Shown here: positions 1-8,363 of the stretch, in pieces | Position numbering within the stretch: the stretch's first letter is position 1 | Layout of the letters: the number at the start of each line of letters is the position of its first letter | Origin: Actinomadura sp. WMMA1423 | Lineage (GTDB): Bacteria; Actinomycetota; Actinomycetes; Streptosporangiales; Streptosporangiaceae | Direction of reading: 5' to 3' | Assembly: GCF_006547145.1 (NCBI RefSeq) | Contig: NZ_CP041244.1 | Location: forward strand, 4,712,001-4,776,000 | DNA: 64,000 bases | Notes under the pieces: model-generated | The model's database searches: none | Told to the model about the DNA's origin: nothing | Seen by the model: the letters and a program-made list of their open reading frames with translations, nothing else | Translations under genes and position numbers: made by a program

Positions 1-876
1 CAGGAACAGCAGCACGCCGACCGCGTTGCCGAGGCCGAGCTCGGTCCGGGTGATGATCTGCTGGTAGGTCAGGAACGACAGCACCTGCGTCTTCTCCTGG
101 CCGGACGTCATGATGAAGACGTTGTCGAAGATCCGCCACGCGTCCAGCGTCCGGAACAGCACCGCGACGAGGATCGCGGCCTTCATGTTGGGGATCGTGA
201 CCCGTTTCAGCCGCTGCCAGGCCGTCGCGCCGTCCACCGTCGCGGCCTCGCCGAGGTCGGCCGGGACCTGCGCCAGCCCGGCGAGCAGCAGCAGCGACAC
301 GAACGGCGTCGTCTTCCAGATCTCCGACAGGATGATCACGAACAGCGCCGCCCAGCGGTCGGAGAACCAGGCGAAGTCGCCGAGCCCGAACCAGGAGTTG
401 ACGAACCCCGACTGGACGTCGAAGGCGTACTTCCAGGCGAACGCGGAGATGACCGTGACGATCCCGTAGGGCAGCAGGATCGCGGTCCGCACCGTCCGCC
501 GCCCGAAGACGGCCCGGTGCATCACCATCGCGAGCGCGAACCCGATGACCAGCTCCACCCCCACCGTGGCGACGGTGATGATCAGGGTGGTCAGGACCGT
601 CTGCCAGAACAGGCCGTCCGACAGCGCGGTCACGTAGTTGCCGAGGCCGACGAAGTGCCGGTCCTCCGGCGCGGTGAGCCGGTAGCTGAACAGCGACTCG
701 TACAGGGCGCTGATCAGCGGGTAGGCGGTGACCAGCAGCATCACCACCACGGCGGGCAGCGAGAGCAGCAGCCCGAGCCTCCGCTCGGCGCGGCCGCGGT
801 CGGAGACCTCCGCGCGGGCGGGGGCGGGTGCGCCTTCGGGCCGGCCGACCTTCGGTGCCGTTTCTGCGGACGTCAT
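1..876 (-). CDS. Sugar ABC transporter permease (MalF/UgpA type), 3' end cut by window edge
   Basis: Inner-membrane subunit of a binding-protein-dependent sugar importer. The start is the ATG at 874-876, 28 bp after the solute-binding protein gene, so the two are probably one transcript. The translated product has a soluble Ala/Pro-rich N-terminus (about 35 residues), a first membrane helix (LLLSLPAVVVMLLVTAYPL), and further hydrophobic segments. It also has the cytoplasmic EAA loop (EAATVDGATAWQRLKRVTIP) that docks on the ATPase subunit of MalF/MalG-type permeases. The gene runs off the left edge, so the C-terminus is not seen; a second permease and perhaps a hydrolase would be expected beyond it. 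The substrate cannot be read from the sequence. The binding protein resembles trehalose/maltose-type receptors, so a disaccharide is only an inference. Confidence 0.93.
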   Translation of the reverse strand, partial: MTSAETAPKVGRPEGAPAPARAEVSDRGRAERRLGLLLSLPAVVVMLLVTAYPLISALYESLFSYRLTAPEDRHFVGLGNYVTALSDGLFWQTVLTTLIITVATVGVELVIGFALAMVMHRAVFGRRTVRTAILLPYGIVTVISAFAWKYAFDVQSGFVNSWFGLGDFAWFSDRWAALFVIILSEIWKTTPFVSLLLLAGLAQVPADLGEAATVDGATAWQRLKRVTIPNMKAAILVAVLFRTLDAWRIFDNVFIMTSGQEKTQVLSFLTYQQIITRTELGLGNAVGVLLFL

Positions 877-904
877 CCGGACACCTTCCTTTCAGAGCCT
901 TCCC

Positions 905-2284
905 TCACAGCAGCGCCTCGCCGCCCAGGACGGCGCGGGCGAACTCCGCGGACCGGCGCGGCGTCGTCCGGTTCACCGACGCGGGCGGATGCCAGCGGTC
1001 CTGGACGGCGCCGGAGATGTCGGCGTAGTAGGGGGTGGCCGGACGTGGCGCGGCCGAGGCGATGGAGTCCCGCATCAGCGGGGCCATCGGGAACTCCTTG
1101 AGGATGTCGGGATCGTCGAAGATCGCCGGGCGGGCGGCGACGTTGCCCTCGTCGAGCATGTACCGCTTCATGTTGGCCGGCGAGGTGATGCACCGGGTCG
1201 CCTCGACCGCGAGGTCCTTGTGCCTGCTGTACGCGCCGACACCGATCTCGATGCCCCCGAACGGCGGCCTGCTCTGCTGCTGCGGGTCCACCGCCGGATA
1301 GCGCGCCCAGCCGAGGTCGCCGACGATGTTCTTGTCGATCGCGCCCGCGTCGGCGTCGCCCTTCTCGGCCCGCCAGACGTAGCCCCAGTTGAGCAGGAAG
1401 CCGCCGCGCCGGCCGTTGATCGTCGACCGCGACTCCTCCTCGGTGTCGGTGGACAGCGTCGGGCTCGCGGCCTTCGACGTGGCGAACTTGCGTATGATCT
1501 CCGCCGCCCGCTGCCCGGCCGGCGAGTCGATCTCGATGTTCGCGCCGTCGCCCTTCTCGGCGTCGCTGATGATCCGGCCCCCACCCGAGGCGATCAGGGC
1601 GTTGATCAGCACCATGTAGCCCTCGTACCGGTTGCCCTGGACGCCGATCGTCGTGTTCGTGCGGACGGCCGCGTCGATGAGCTTGTCCCAGGTGAAGCCG
1701 GGTGCGTTCGGGTCGATGCCCGCCTTCTTCGCCACCGACTTGCGGTACCACAGCAGCTGCGTGTTGGCCCAGAAGGGCGCCGCGTAGAGCTTGCCCTCCC
1801 ACATCGAGCTCTGCACGGCGGAGGCGAACACGCCCTCGGTCAGCGGCGCGGCCTCGCTCTTGGTGAACGGGCGCAGGAACTTGGCGTTGGCGGCCTCCGC
1901 CACGAACACGGGGTCCAGGCTCATGAGGTCGAGCCCGGAGTCCTTGGCGGCCAGCCGCCTGATCAGCTGCTCGCGCTGCTGCGTCGCGTCGCTCGGCAGG
2001 AGCGAGGTCTCGATCCGGTACCGGCCGCCCGCGGCCTGCGTGCAGGACTTCGCGATCGCCGCCTGGCCGCCGTTGTCGGGGTTGATGTACCAGGTGAGCT
2101 TCGGTGCGCCGCCACCGCCGTCCCCGCAGGCCGTCAGACCGGCGGCCAGCAGGGCCAGCGCCACCGCGGCCCTCGGCCACGCCGATCGAGCCCGCTCCGC
2201 GGGGCCGTGCCGCCGGGTCGTCCCCCGCCGGCGCCTGGCGTCTCCCGCTTGGTCGCTCTCCGCTCGATCGACTCGCTCGACCAT
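905..2284 (-). CDS. Extracellular sugar-binding lipoprotein (ABC transporter solute-binding protein, family 1)
   Basis: Surface receptor that delivers a sugar to the downstream permease. I chose the ATG at 2284 (460 residues) because GGAGG lies 7 bp before it; a longer reading frame to 2356 lacks such a site. The N-terminus is basic, followed by a hydrophobic stretch and a lipobox (GLTACG), so it should be a lipid-anchored exported protein. The mature part has the family-1 binding-protein look: LTWYINPDNGG near the start, GLDLMSLDPVFVAE, LYAAPFWANTQLLWYR, and GGFLLNWGYVW. Length and motifs fit the LpqY/ThuE type of disaccharide receptor, but that assignment is by resemblance only. No regulator lies beside it; the LacI-type gene 8 kb away is a possible but unproven controller. 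Confidence 0.92.
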   Translation of the reverse strand: MVERVDRAESDQAGDARRRRGTTRRHGPAERARSAWPRAAVALALLAAGLTACGDGGGGAPKLTWYINPDNGGQAAIAKSCTQAAGGRYRIETSLLPSDATQQREQLIRRLAAKDSGLDLMSLDPVFVAEAANAKFLRPFTKSEAAPLTEGVFASAVQSSMWEGKLYAAPFWANTQLLWYRKSVAKKAGIDPNAPGFTWDKLIDAAVRTNTTIGVQGNRYEGYMVLINALIASGGGRIISDAEKGDGANIEIDSPAGQRAAEIIRKFATSKAASPTLSTDTEEESRSTINGRRGGFLLNWGYVWRAEKGDADAGAIDKNIVGDLGWARYPAVDPQQQSRPPFGGIEIGVGAYSRHKDLAVEATRCITSPANMKRYMLDEGNVAARPAIFDDPDILKEFPMAPLMRDSIASAAPRPATPYYADISGAVQDRWHPPASVNRTTPRRSAEFARAVLGGEALL

Positions 2285-2641
2285 GGGGCCTCCGAAACCC
2301 CCACCTGGCTGCGGGCACTTCGCCGGGCCGCACCCCTGGTGGGATTGGCCCCCCATCAGACCATCTGTTCAGGTAAGTGTCGAGATCCGGAGCGTAATCG
2401 GAAGGCAAAAGATCTTGACTTGAGGATGGCCCTGCCGTGACCCGTTCACCAAGGTCAGCGCATGTTCTTCACCGCGCGGAGGGCATCGGACGGTGGTCAC
2501 CGCACGATGGTCATGGCTTGGAGAAGGCGCGGAGCGTGAAGAAGGCGCGGAGGGAGCGCGGACCCCGACCGACCCGCGCGCCCCCCGCGCCTTCGCCTGT
2601 GAGGACGGTCCGTCCTGCGGGCGGTGTGGCGCGGTGGCGGC
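2285..2641. promoter_or_regulatory. Gene-free interval upstream of the sugar-binding protein
   Basis: 357 bp between two minus-strand genes, so it should hold the promoter of the binding-protein operon and the 3' end of the lipoprotein transcript. AT content rises near 2395-2430, where the 8-bp palindrome AAGATCTT lies inside aaaagatcttgac. This is a plausible operator position but unproven. No coding capacity on either strand looks real. Confidence 0.4.
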
Positions 2642-3637
2642 TCAGTAACCGCCGCCCGACCCGTAGCCTCCGCCACCGCCACCGCCACCGTCACCGTCAC
2701 CGGTGCCGGAGCCCGAGCCCGTGCCGGCCGCCTTCTTGCCGGTCGGGGTCGTGGCCCACCAGACCCCGCCCACGCCCTGGCCCTTGGTGTCTCCGGGCTG
2801 CTTGTCCTGCCCGTAGTAGTACATGGGCCAGCCGTCGATGGTGAGCTGGCACTTGCCGTCGTCCTTGCGCTCGATGAAGTTGACGGCCTTCCTGGAGACG
2901 CCTTCGAGCTTGAGGTTCTTCCAGCCCTTGAACACGACCGGCGGCCACGCCTTCTTGCACGAGCCGAAGCAGTTGGTCGTCGGCGGCTTGTTCTTGTCCT
3001 TGTCGAAGCGGTAGAGCGTCATGCCCTTGCCGTCGGTCAGGATCAGGCCGAGCTTCGGGTCCCGCCTCACCTTGACGGCCGTCCCGCCCGTCCAGCGCCG
3101 GCCGTTCGCCTGCTTGAGCGGGGCCGCCTTCTTGCCGGTCGGCGCCGCGGCGTACCAGGTGCCGCCCACGCCCTGGCCCTTCGTGTCGCCGGGGCTGAGG
3201 TCCTTGGCGAACTTGTAGAGCGGCCACCCGCCGAGGGTGACCTGCCACTTGCCGTCCGGGCGCTTCACCTTGCCGACCAGCGACTGCTGGACGCCCTTGA
3301 CCTCGGTGTTCCCCTGCCCCGCCCACACGGGCGGCCATGCCTTGGCGCACGCGTTCGCGCAGGTCGACGCGGGCGGGCGGGCGGTGTCGTTGTCGAAGCG
3401 GTAGAGGGTCATGCCCTTGCCGTCGGTCACGACCCTGCCGAGCTTGGTGACGCTGGCGACCTCCAGCACCGTCGGCTCGGGGGCCGGGGACGCCGGCGCC
3501 TCGGCGGACGGCTTCGCCTGCGCCTGGGCGCCCGCGTTCTGCTTGCCCCCGGCCTTCTCCTGCCCGCACGCGGTCAGTACCAGTCCCGACGCGGTCAGGG
3601 CGGCCGCAGCGGGGATCGCCCAACGTGGGAATTTCAT
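2642..3637 (-). CDS. Lipoprotein with two 'secreted repeat' (Lipoprotein_15, PF03640-type) modules
   Basis: Predicted secreted lipoprotein of unknown function. The start at 3637 is preceded by GGAGGAACACGAC. Residues 1-24 form a signal peptide ending in a lipobox (LVLTACGQ). The mature protein contains two homologous halves. Each has DGKGMTLYRFD, a Cys-containing NACAKAWPPV or SCKKAWPPV segment, a WPLYKF or WPMYYY segment, and PGDTKGQGVGG.W. The two cysteines per module (C..C.KAWPPV) are conserved in this family and could form a disulfide or bind a metal. The C-terminus is a low-complexity Gly/Asp tail (GDGDGGGGGGGGYGSGGGY). Actinomycetes often carry this as an SCO0930-like lipoprotein; its biochemical role is not established. 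An Ala/Pro/Lys-rich linker separates the lipid anchor from the first module. Confidence 0.88.
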   Translation of the reverse strand: MKFPRWAIPAAAALTASGLVLTACGQEKAGGKQNAGAQAQAKPSAEAPASPAPEPTVLEVASVTKLGRVVTDGKGMTLYRFDNDTARPPASTCANACAKAWPPVWAGQGNTEVKGVQQSLVGKVKRPDGKWQVTLGGWPLYKFAKDLSPGDTKGQGVGGTWYAAAPTGKKAAPLKQANGRRWTGGTAVKVRRDPKLGLILTDGKGMTLYRFDKDKNKPPTTNCFGSCKKAWPPVVFKGWKNLKLEGVSRKAVNFIERKDDGKCQLTIDGWPMYYYGQDKQPGDTKGQGVGGVWWATTPTGKKAAGTGSGSGTGDGDGGGGGGGGYGSGGGY

Positions 3638-3852
3638 GTCGTGTTCCTCCAGGTCGTCCTGGGCCCCGGCTCCGGTTCCAGGTCCCGCACGTCGATCGAG
3701 GTGGAGCCGACGCTCTCCCGGATCGAGGAGCAATACGGTGAACACCTCGATGCGGGTTCAACCCCCTGGAACCGGACACCCGCGCGCCGAGTCACATGCA
3801 TGTGCCGCGCGCGTGCGGCGCACACCCGGGGCGGAGAGCGAGGAAGGCTGCG

Positions 3853-4950
3853 GTGACCACCGGAAACGACTCAGCGGCCCCGGTCGACCTGACGAAGCGG
3901 CGCCCCGCGGAACCGGTTCCGGCGAGACCGGGTCCGTCATGGATCGTCGTCCCCGCCCGCGTGCTGGCGCTGATCGTGGTGATCCCGCTGCGGCTCGGCT
4001 GGGACCTCGCCGTCCTGACGGCCCGCGGGGTCCGGGCGGCGTGGAACGTTCTCATGCGGGCCCCGGGCCGGTTCGCCCGCCTGCTCGGCCGGTTGCTGCG
4101 CGGCGCGTGGCTCGCGCTGTACCGGTGGCTGCTGGCCCCGGCCGGACGGCTCCTGGCCGCCATCGGACACGGCATCGCCGCACTGCTCGACATCCTCGTC
4201 GTCCGGCCGCTGCGCTGGCTCGCCGTCGTCGTGGTCCTCGGCTTCCTGCGGTGGTTCGGGCGCGGGACCGGGCGGCTGGCCCGGTGGCTCCACCGCGTCC
4301 TGATCGCGCCGATCGGCCGGTTCCTCTCCCTGGTCGGGCGCGGTCTCGGCGGGCTGCTCGTGTTCCTGCTGCTCCGTCCCCTCCAGGCGCTCGGCCGCGG
4401 ACTCGCCCGCCTCCTCGGCGTCGTCGGGCGCGGCTTCGGGCTGCTCTTCAAGGGCATCGGCCTGCTCGTCGGCGTCCTCGTCGTCCTGCCGGCCGTGCTG
4501 CTGTGGCGCTACGTCCTGCGCCCGCCGCTGCTCGGCATCGCCTGGCTCGCCCGAGCCCTCTGGGCCGGTCTCACCTGGCTCGGCCGCGGCGCCCTCATCG
4601 TCCTCGGCGTCCTCGGCGGCGCGCTCGCGGCCGGCTGGCGCGCCTTCGCCGCCGCGATGGTCTGGTCGTGGCGGCTGATCGGACGCTTCCTGGCCTGGCT
4701 GGGACGCATCCTGATCGTCATCCCCGCGCGGGCCGTATGGCGCTACCTGCTGGCACCCCTCGTCGCCGGAGCCGCCGCGTCATGGCGGCTCGCCGCCCGG
4801 ATCCTCCGCCGACTCTGGCGCACCCTCGTCGTCGCCCCCACACGCTGGGCGCACGCGAACGTCCTACGCCCCATCGGCCACGGCGCCCGCTCGACATGGC
4901 GGGTAACAGTGAGCGATTTGAACTCTTTCTTCTCCTCCTTCAGGCGCTGA
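3853..4950 (+). CDS. Repetitive hydrophobic membrane protein, function unknown
   Basis: Product of 365 residues starting at GTG 3853, chosen because GAGGAAGG lies just upstream; an ATG at 3796 has no such site. After a ~28-residue hydrophilic head the protein is almost wholly hydrophobic and Arg/Trp-rich. Short elements recur: two hydrophobic residues, Arg or Ala, Pro, then Leu/Ile (LAPAG near 96, VRPLR 119, IAPIG 153, LRPLQ 176, LRPP 224, LAPLV 302, VAPTR 329, LRPIG 340). Each element joins Gly/Arg-rich amphipathic stretches such as LGRGLARLLGVVGRG. I do not recognise a family. It may be a multi-pass protein with many short re-entrant or amphipathic helices. The last codons (LNSFFSSFRR) lie where a dispersed repeat begins, so the C-terminus may have been changed by that element. 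Confidence 0.7.
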   Translation: MTTGNDSAAPVDLTKRRPAEPVPARPGPSWIVVPARVLALIVVIPLRLGWDLAVLTARGVRAAWNVLMRAPGRFARLLGRLLRGAWLALYRWLLAPAGRLLAAIGHGIAALLDILVVRPLRWLAVVVVLGFLRWFGRGTGRLARWLHRVLIAPIGRFLSLVGRGLGGLLVFLLLRPLQALGRGLARLLGVVGRGFGLLFKGIGLLVGVLVVLPAVLLWRYVLRPPLLGIAWLARALWAGLTWLGRGALIVLGVLGGALAAGWRAFAAAMVWSWRLIGRFLAWLGRILIVIPARAVWRYLLAPLVAGAAASWRLAARILRRLWRTLVVAPTRWAHANVLRPIGHGARSTWRVTVSDLNSFFSSFRR

Positions 4951-4974
4951 GCGCCTTCCATCGTCGAAGAAAGG

Positions 4975-5091
4975 GGCGATCGCTGGCATCGCTCCGTCTC
5001 GCCTTGCGGCTCGCTGCGCGATCAGATTCTTGCTTCGCTCGAATCTGCCTTTGGACGCGATCGCAACCGTTGAGGTCGTCGCGTGGTTGCG
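4975..5091 (+). repeat. Dispersed ~118 bp element, copy 1
   Basis: The block from gggcgatcgct to cgtggttgcg is nearly identical to the reverse complement of 8364-8481, with about four substitutions and one 1-nt indel over ~117 nt. Weaker similarity extends upstream to the TTTGAA at about 4915, inside the 3' end of the preceding gene. Both copies lie just after a stop codon in the orientation of that gene. Internal symmetry includes cagattc/gaatctg arms and a gcgatcgc palindrome near each end. It encodes nothing evident. Confidence 0.85.
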
Positions 5092-5136
5092 CTGAAAACC
5101 CAGCCCGCTGGGCAGGTCCTCGACCTGCGGGCGGCT

Positions 5137-5172
5137 GAACCGCGCCGACCCTTGGTAGGGCCGGCGCGGTTC
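5137..5172. terminator. Hairpin terminator
   Basis: gaaccgcgccgaccc and gggccggcgcggttc form a 15-bp stem with one mismatch around a ttggta loop. It sits 6 bp past the stop of the minus-strand small gene at 5179 and also downstream of the plus-strand gene ending at 4950, so it can serve both directions. Confidence 0.75.
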
Positions 5173-5178
5173 TGCTAC

Positions 5179-5373
5179 CTACTCGTCGCCGGCGGTGGGG
5201 TGCTGCTCGTTGCGCTCGCGCATCTTGCGGAGCAGCTCCTTCCTCTTCTCGGCGGCCGTCTGGGCGTCGCGGTCGGCGGCCCGCGCCTTGCCGCCGCGCA
5301 GCTCGCCGCGCGACAGGTTCCTGCGCTGGCCGCCTACGCCGAGCATGCCGTTCCGGCCACGGCTCTTGGACAT
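5179..5373 (-). CDS. Small basic protein, DUF6243-like
   Basis: 64-residue soluble protein, start at 5373 preceded by GGGAGAACCTC. Sequence features are an N-terminal SRGRNGMLGVGGQRRNLSRG motif and a charged helical C-terminal half (AAEKRKELLRKMRERNEQ). Small proteins with MLGVGGxRxxLSRG starts are common in Streptomyces and relatives and are filed, as I recall, under DUF6243; no function is known. High Arg/Lys content suggests nucleic-acid or ribosome association, but this is speculation. It is followed by a strong hairpin and preceded by a short possible leaderless ORF on the same strand. Confidence 0.8.
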   Translation of the reverse strand: MSKSRGRNGMLGVGGQRRNLSRGELRGGKARAADRDAQTAAEKRKELLRKMRERNEQHPTAGDE

Positions 5374-5445
5374 GAGGTTCTCCCGTTCGGCTGGGTGTGT
5401 GGTGGTTCGTTCGCACCCAGGTCCGGCCGCGCGGGAGCCTGCGGC

Positions 5446-5547
5446 TCAGACGCCGATCGCGTCCCGGCCGGACCTGCCGGCGGGACGGTCGCGGTAGACG
5501 CGCTGCGGTGTGGGCCACCAGGCGGTGGCCTCGGCATTGACCAGCAT
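5446..5547 (-). CDS. Possible leaderless 33-residue small protein
   Basis: ATG at 5547, stop at 5446. The product (MLVNAEATAWWPTPQRVYRD...) is Trp-containing and basic, with no recognised family. There is no Shine-Dalgarno site. However, a TACCCT hexamer lies 6 nt before the ATG and TTGAGG 18 nt further up, which is the geometry of a leaderless transcript. It is on the same strand as, and 72 bp before, the DUF6243-like gene, so it could alternatively be the leader of that mRNA. Coding is unproven. Confidence 0.35.
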   Translation of the reverse strand: MLVNAEATAWWPTPQRVYRDRPAGRSGRDAIGV

Positions 5548-5553
5548 GCGGTC

Positions 5554-5583
5554 AGGGTAGGCAGCGGCCCGGCGACCCCTCAA
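5554..5583 (-). promoter_or_regulatory. Candidate sigma-A-type promoter (-35 TTGAGG, 18-nt spacer, -10 TACCCT)
   Basis: Read on the minus strand, TTGAGG (5583-5578) and TACCCT (5559-5554) are separated by 18 nt. The expected start point falls at about the ATG at 5547. It would drive the short ORF and the DUF6243-like gene. Confidence 0.45.
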
Positions 5584-5620
5584 CCGATTTCCCGGCGGGG
5601 CGGCTGGGATACTGGCGGCG

Positions 5621-6691
5621 ATGTATCGACTCCTGTTCTCACTGGTCATCTCCCGTGCTCCGGCGGAGACCGTCCACCACCTGACCTTGCGGGCGCTGCA
5701 CGCGATCCAGGCGGTGCCCGGCGCGGTGCCCGCGCTGCGGCGGCTGCTCGCGCCCCGCGATCCCGCGCTGGCCGTCCGCGCGTTCGGGCTGGACTTCCCG
5801 AGCCCGCTCGGGCTCGCCGCCGGCTTCGACAAGGACGCCGTCGCCTACGCGGCGCTGGGCGCGTTCGGCTTCGGCCATGTCGAGATCGGGACGGTGACCG
5901 GGCGCCCGCAGCCCGGCAACCCGCGCCCGCGGCTGTTCCGGCTCGCACCCGACCGGGCGGTCATCAATCGGATGGGCTTCAACAACGCGGGCTCCGAGGC
6001 CGCCGCGCGGCGGCTCGCCCGGCGCGCGCCGGGGACGGTCGTCGGCGCCAACATCGGCAAGACGAAGGCCGTCCCGGAGGCCTCGGCGGCCGCCGACTAC
6101 GTGGCCAGCACCGAGCGGCTCGCCCCGCACGCCGACTACCTCGTCGTCAACGTCAGCTCCCCCAACACCCCCGGCCTGCGGAACCTCCAGGCCGTGGAGC
6201 ACCTGCGCCCGCTGCTGACGGCCGTGCGCGAGGCCGCCGACCGCGCGTCCGCGCGCCGCGTCCCGCTGCTGGTGAAGATCGCGCCGGACCTGGCCGACGA
6301 CGACGTCGACGCCGTCGCCGACCTCGCGCTCGAACTGGGCCTCGACGGCATCATCGCGACCAACACCACGATCGGCCGCGACGCCCTGCTCAGCCCGCCC
6401 GCACTGGTCAAGGAGACCGGCGGGCTGTCGGGCGCGCCGCTGCGGGAGCGGTCGCTGGAGGTCCTGCGCCGGCTGCGGTCGCGCACGGGCGGGCGGCTCG
6501 CGCTGGTCTCGGTCGGCGGGGTCGAGACGGCCGACGACGTGTGGGAACGCGTCCGGGCGGGCGCGACCCTCGTCCAGGGCTACACCGGCATGATCTACGG
6601 CGGCCCGCTCTGGGCGCACCGCGTCAACCGCGACCTGTCGCGCCGCCTGCGCGGCAGCGCCTTCCGCACCCTCGACGAAGCCCGCGGCTGA
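5621..6691 (+). CDS. pyrD: Dihydroorotate dehydrogenase (quinone), class 2
   Basis: Oxidises dihydroorotate to orotate with FMN, passing electrons to membrane quinone; fourth step of pyrimidine synthesis. The 356-residue length and N-terminal amphipathic helix region (MYRLLFSLVISRAPAETVHH) are typical of the membrane-associated class 2 enzyme. Visible signatures are GLAAGFDKDAVAYAALGAFG, INRMGFNNAG, the NVSSPNTPGLR segment carrying the catalytic serine of class 2, KIAPDLADDDV, the ATNTTIGRD segment, and the C-terminal VSVGGVETADD..ERVRAGATLVQ phosphate-binding region. The start ATG at 5621 aligns with the family N-terminus. It is monocistronic and converges on the methyltransferase gene with a hairpin between them. 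It is flanked at a distance by the two copies of the dispersed element. Confidence 0.97.
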   Translation: MYRLLFSLVISRAPAETVHHLTLRALHAIQAVPGAVPALRRLLAPRDPALAVRAFGLDFPSPLGLAAGFDKDAVAYAALGAFGFGHVEIGTVTGRPQPGNPRPRLFRLAPDRAVINRMGFNNAGSEAAARRLARRAPGTVVGANIGKTKAVPEASAAADYVASTERLAPHADYLVVNVSSPNTPGLRNLQAVEHLRPLLTAVREAADRASARRVPLLVKIAPDLADDDVDAVADLALELGLDGIIATNTTIGRDALLSPPALVKETGGLSGAPLRERSLEVLRRLRSRTGGRLALVSVGGVETADDVWERVRAGATLVQGYTGMIYGGPLWAHRVNRDLSRRLRGSAFRTLDEARG

Positions 6692-6708
6692 GGAGTCCCA
6701 TCGGCGAG

Positions 6709-6752
6709 CGGCGTGTTGCCCCTTCCAGCGCTCGCTGAAGGGCGACGCGCCG
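6709..6752. terminator. Hairpin between convergent pyrD and methyltransferase genes
   Basis: Outer arms cggcgtg and cgcgccg (one mismatch) and inner arms around gcgctcgc (cttccagc/gctgaag, imperfect) fold into a long stem in the 74-bp gap between convergent stop codons. Confidence 0.6.
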
Positions 6753-6765
6753 CAAGCCGACGCCC

Positions 6766-8205
6766 CTAACCGAAGAAGCCGTCCGCGATCAGCTCCGGCA
6801 GGACGGCCTCGGCGTGCGCGCGGACCTCGCCGGGGTCGGCTCCGGTGAGCTGGGCGATGGCGTCGAGAAGCCGGTCGAGGGGCAGGGTGCCGTCGCAGAC
6901 CCCGGCGAGGGCGGCCTCGACCGTCCCCACGCCCGCGGCGCGGCGGAGCCCCCGCGTCTGCCGGAGCACGATCCGCTCCGGGTCCTCGGCGCCGGGCGGG
7001 CCGATCTGCTCCTGGACGAGACCGGGCACCGCCGCGAGCAGCCGTCCACAGGCTGTGGAAAACTCGTCGGCCTTCGCGAGGCCGTCCAGCACCTCGTGCG
7101 CGTACGCGCCCACAGGCTGATCGACGGCGTGCCGGAGCTCCTCGATCCGAACGTCGGGGCGCTCGGCGCGCCGCAACGTGATCCAGCCGAACCCGATCCC
7201 GGTGACGTTCTCCCGCTCGAAGTGATCGAGCCACGCCTCGTACCGCGACCGGTACTCGGGCGTGCCCGCCTCGCACGAGTCCCGGAGCCACAGTTCGGCA
7301 TACTCCGCCGGATCCTGGACGTCGCGCTGGACGATCCACGCGTCGCAGCCGTCCACCCAGGCGCCGACGCGCTCCTCCCACGGCACCCCTCCGACATGCA
7401 GCCAGTTGGCCAGGAGCTGGCAGTATCCGCCGTCGTTCAGGTACCGCGGGGCGCTCCGGACGAGCCGCCGGCAGAAGTCGTCGCCCGCCATCCCCGACTC
7501 GCGGTAGGTGAAGCGCCGGTCGCCGGGCGGCGCGACGACGAACGGCGGATTCGACACGATCAGGTCGAAGCGGCGGCCCTCGACCGGCTCCAGAAGCGAC
7601 CCGCGCAGGAGTTCGGCGCCCTCCACGCCGGACAGCGCGAAGCTCATCGCGGCCAGCTCCAGCGAGCGCGGATTCACGTCCGTCGCGGTGATGCGCGCGG
7701 CCGGGGAGCGCCCGGCGACGTGCACCGCCTGGACCCCGCAACCCGTGCCCAGATCGAGCACGTTGTCCACAGGCTTGTGGACGACCAGCTGTGCCAGGTT
7801 CGCGGACGCGCCGCCCGTGCCCACAACGTGATCGTCCGCCGGGACGCGCCCGTCGCCGGGCCGGACCTTCAGATCGGAGACGGCGTAACCGGCGTGCCCG
7901 TCCCCGTCCACCGCCTCCAGCGGCTCGACCCGCAGCAGCGCCCGCACCTGCCCGCCGGACGCCTCCGCGAGCCCCGCCGCGACCAGACCGTCCGCGGCGA
8001 CGGCGTCCTCGGGCACGGGCACCTGGAGCCAGAACAGCCGGGTGAGCGCCTCGACCGGCGACCCGCCGGCCGTCGCCCGCAGCGCGGGCACGACCTCGTC
8101 CCGCGCCAGCGCCCCGCCCGCGACCGGCCCGAGCGCCTCACGCACCCCCGCGACGGTGTAACCGGCCCCGAGCAGCTGTTCACGCACACGACGAAGATCA
8201 CGCAT
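6766..8205 (-). CDS. SAM-dependent N5-glutamine-type methyltransferase (PrmC/HemK-like) with flanking actinobacterial domains
   Basis: 479 residues from ATG 8205 (AGGA about 10 nt upstream; an ATG at 8256 is less well placed). Three parts are seen. The N-terminal helical/winged domain is residues ~1-130. The class I methyltransferase core has the SAM-binding loop LDLGTGCGVQAVHVA (~150-164), ATDVNPRSLELA, and the NPPF catalytic motif (SNPPFVV, ~218-224) typical of enzymes that methylate amide or exocyclic amino groups. The C-terminal ~200-residue domain is seen only in actinobacterial members. Databases commonly describe relatives as DUF7059/DUF7782 methyltransferases or putative release-factor/rRNA methylases; the substrate is unknown. 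It is larger than true PrmC (~280 aa), so it is probably not the canonical release-factor enzyme. Confidence 0.88.
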   Translation of the reverse strand: MRDLRRVREQLLGAGYTVAGVREALGPVAGGALARDEVVPALRATAGGSPVEALTRLFWLQVPVPEDAVAADGLVAAGLAEASGGQVRALLRVEPLEAVDGDGHAGYAVSDLKVRPGDGRVPADDHVVGTGGASANLAQLVVHKPVDNVLDLGTGCGVQAVHVAGRSPAARITATDVNPRSLELAAMSFALSGVEGAELLRGSLLEPVEGRRFDLIVSNPPFVVAPPGDRRFTYRESGMAGDDFCRRLVRSAPRYLNDGGYCQLLANWLHVGGVPWEERVGAWVDGCDAWIVQRDVQDPAEYAELWLRDSCEAGTPEYRSRYEAWLDHFERENVTGIGFGWITLRRAERPDVRIEELRHAVDQPVGAYAHEVLDGLAKADEFSTACGRLLAAVPGLVQEQIGPPGAEDPERIVLRQTRGLRRAAGVGTVEAALAGVCDGTLPLDRLLDAIAQLTGADPGEVRAHAEAVLPELIADGFFG

Positions 8206-8363
8206 CCGCTCATCCTGCCCGCTGGAAACGCCCCACGCGCCCCGGATCGCCGTCAAGCCGACCGGAAGGCGCGAGCCCCATCAGCCACAGGCCGGGCTCC
8301 AACCGCGCTCAAGCGACGACCTCGCACCGCAAGAGCCGCCGCCACCCGGCCTCAGCCGTCGCC

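Noticed and set aside
873..2408. 511-codon minus-strand frame overlapping the sugar-binding protein
   Set aside because: It is in another frame of the same strand; the binding-protein frame has a lipobox, family motifs and a ribosome site.
5639..7741. 700-codon minus-strand frame spanning pyrD and part of the methyltransferase
   Set aside because: It crosses two real genes, has no recognisable motif and no ribosome site; pyrD on the other strand and the methyltransferase in another frame are both clear.
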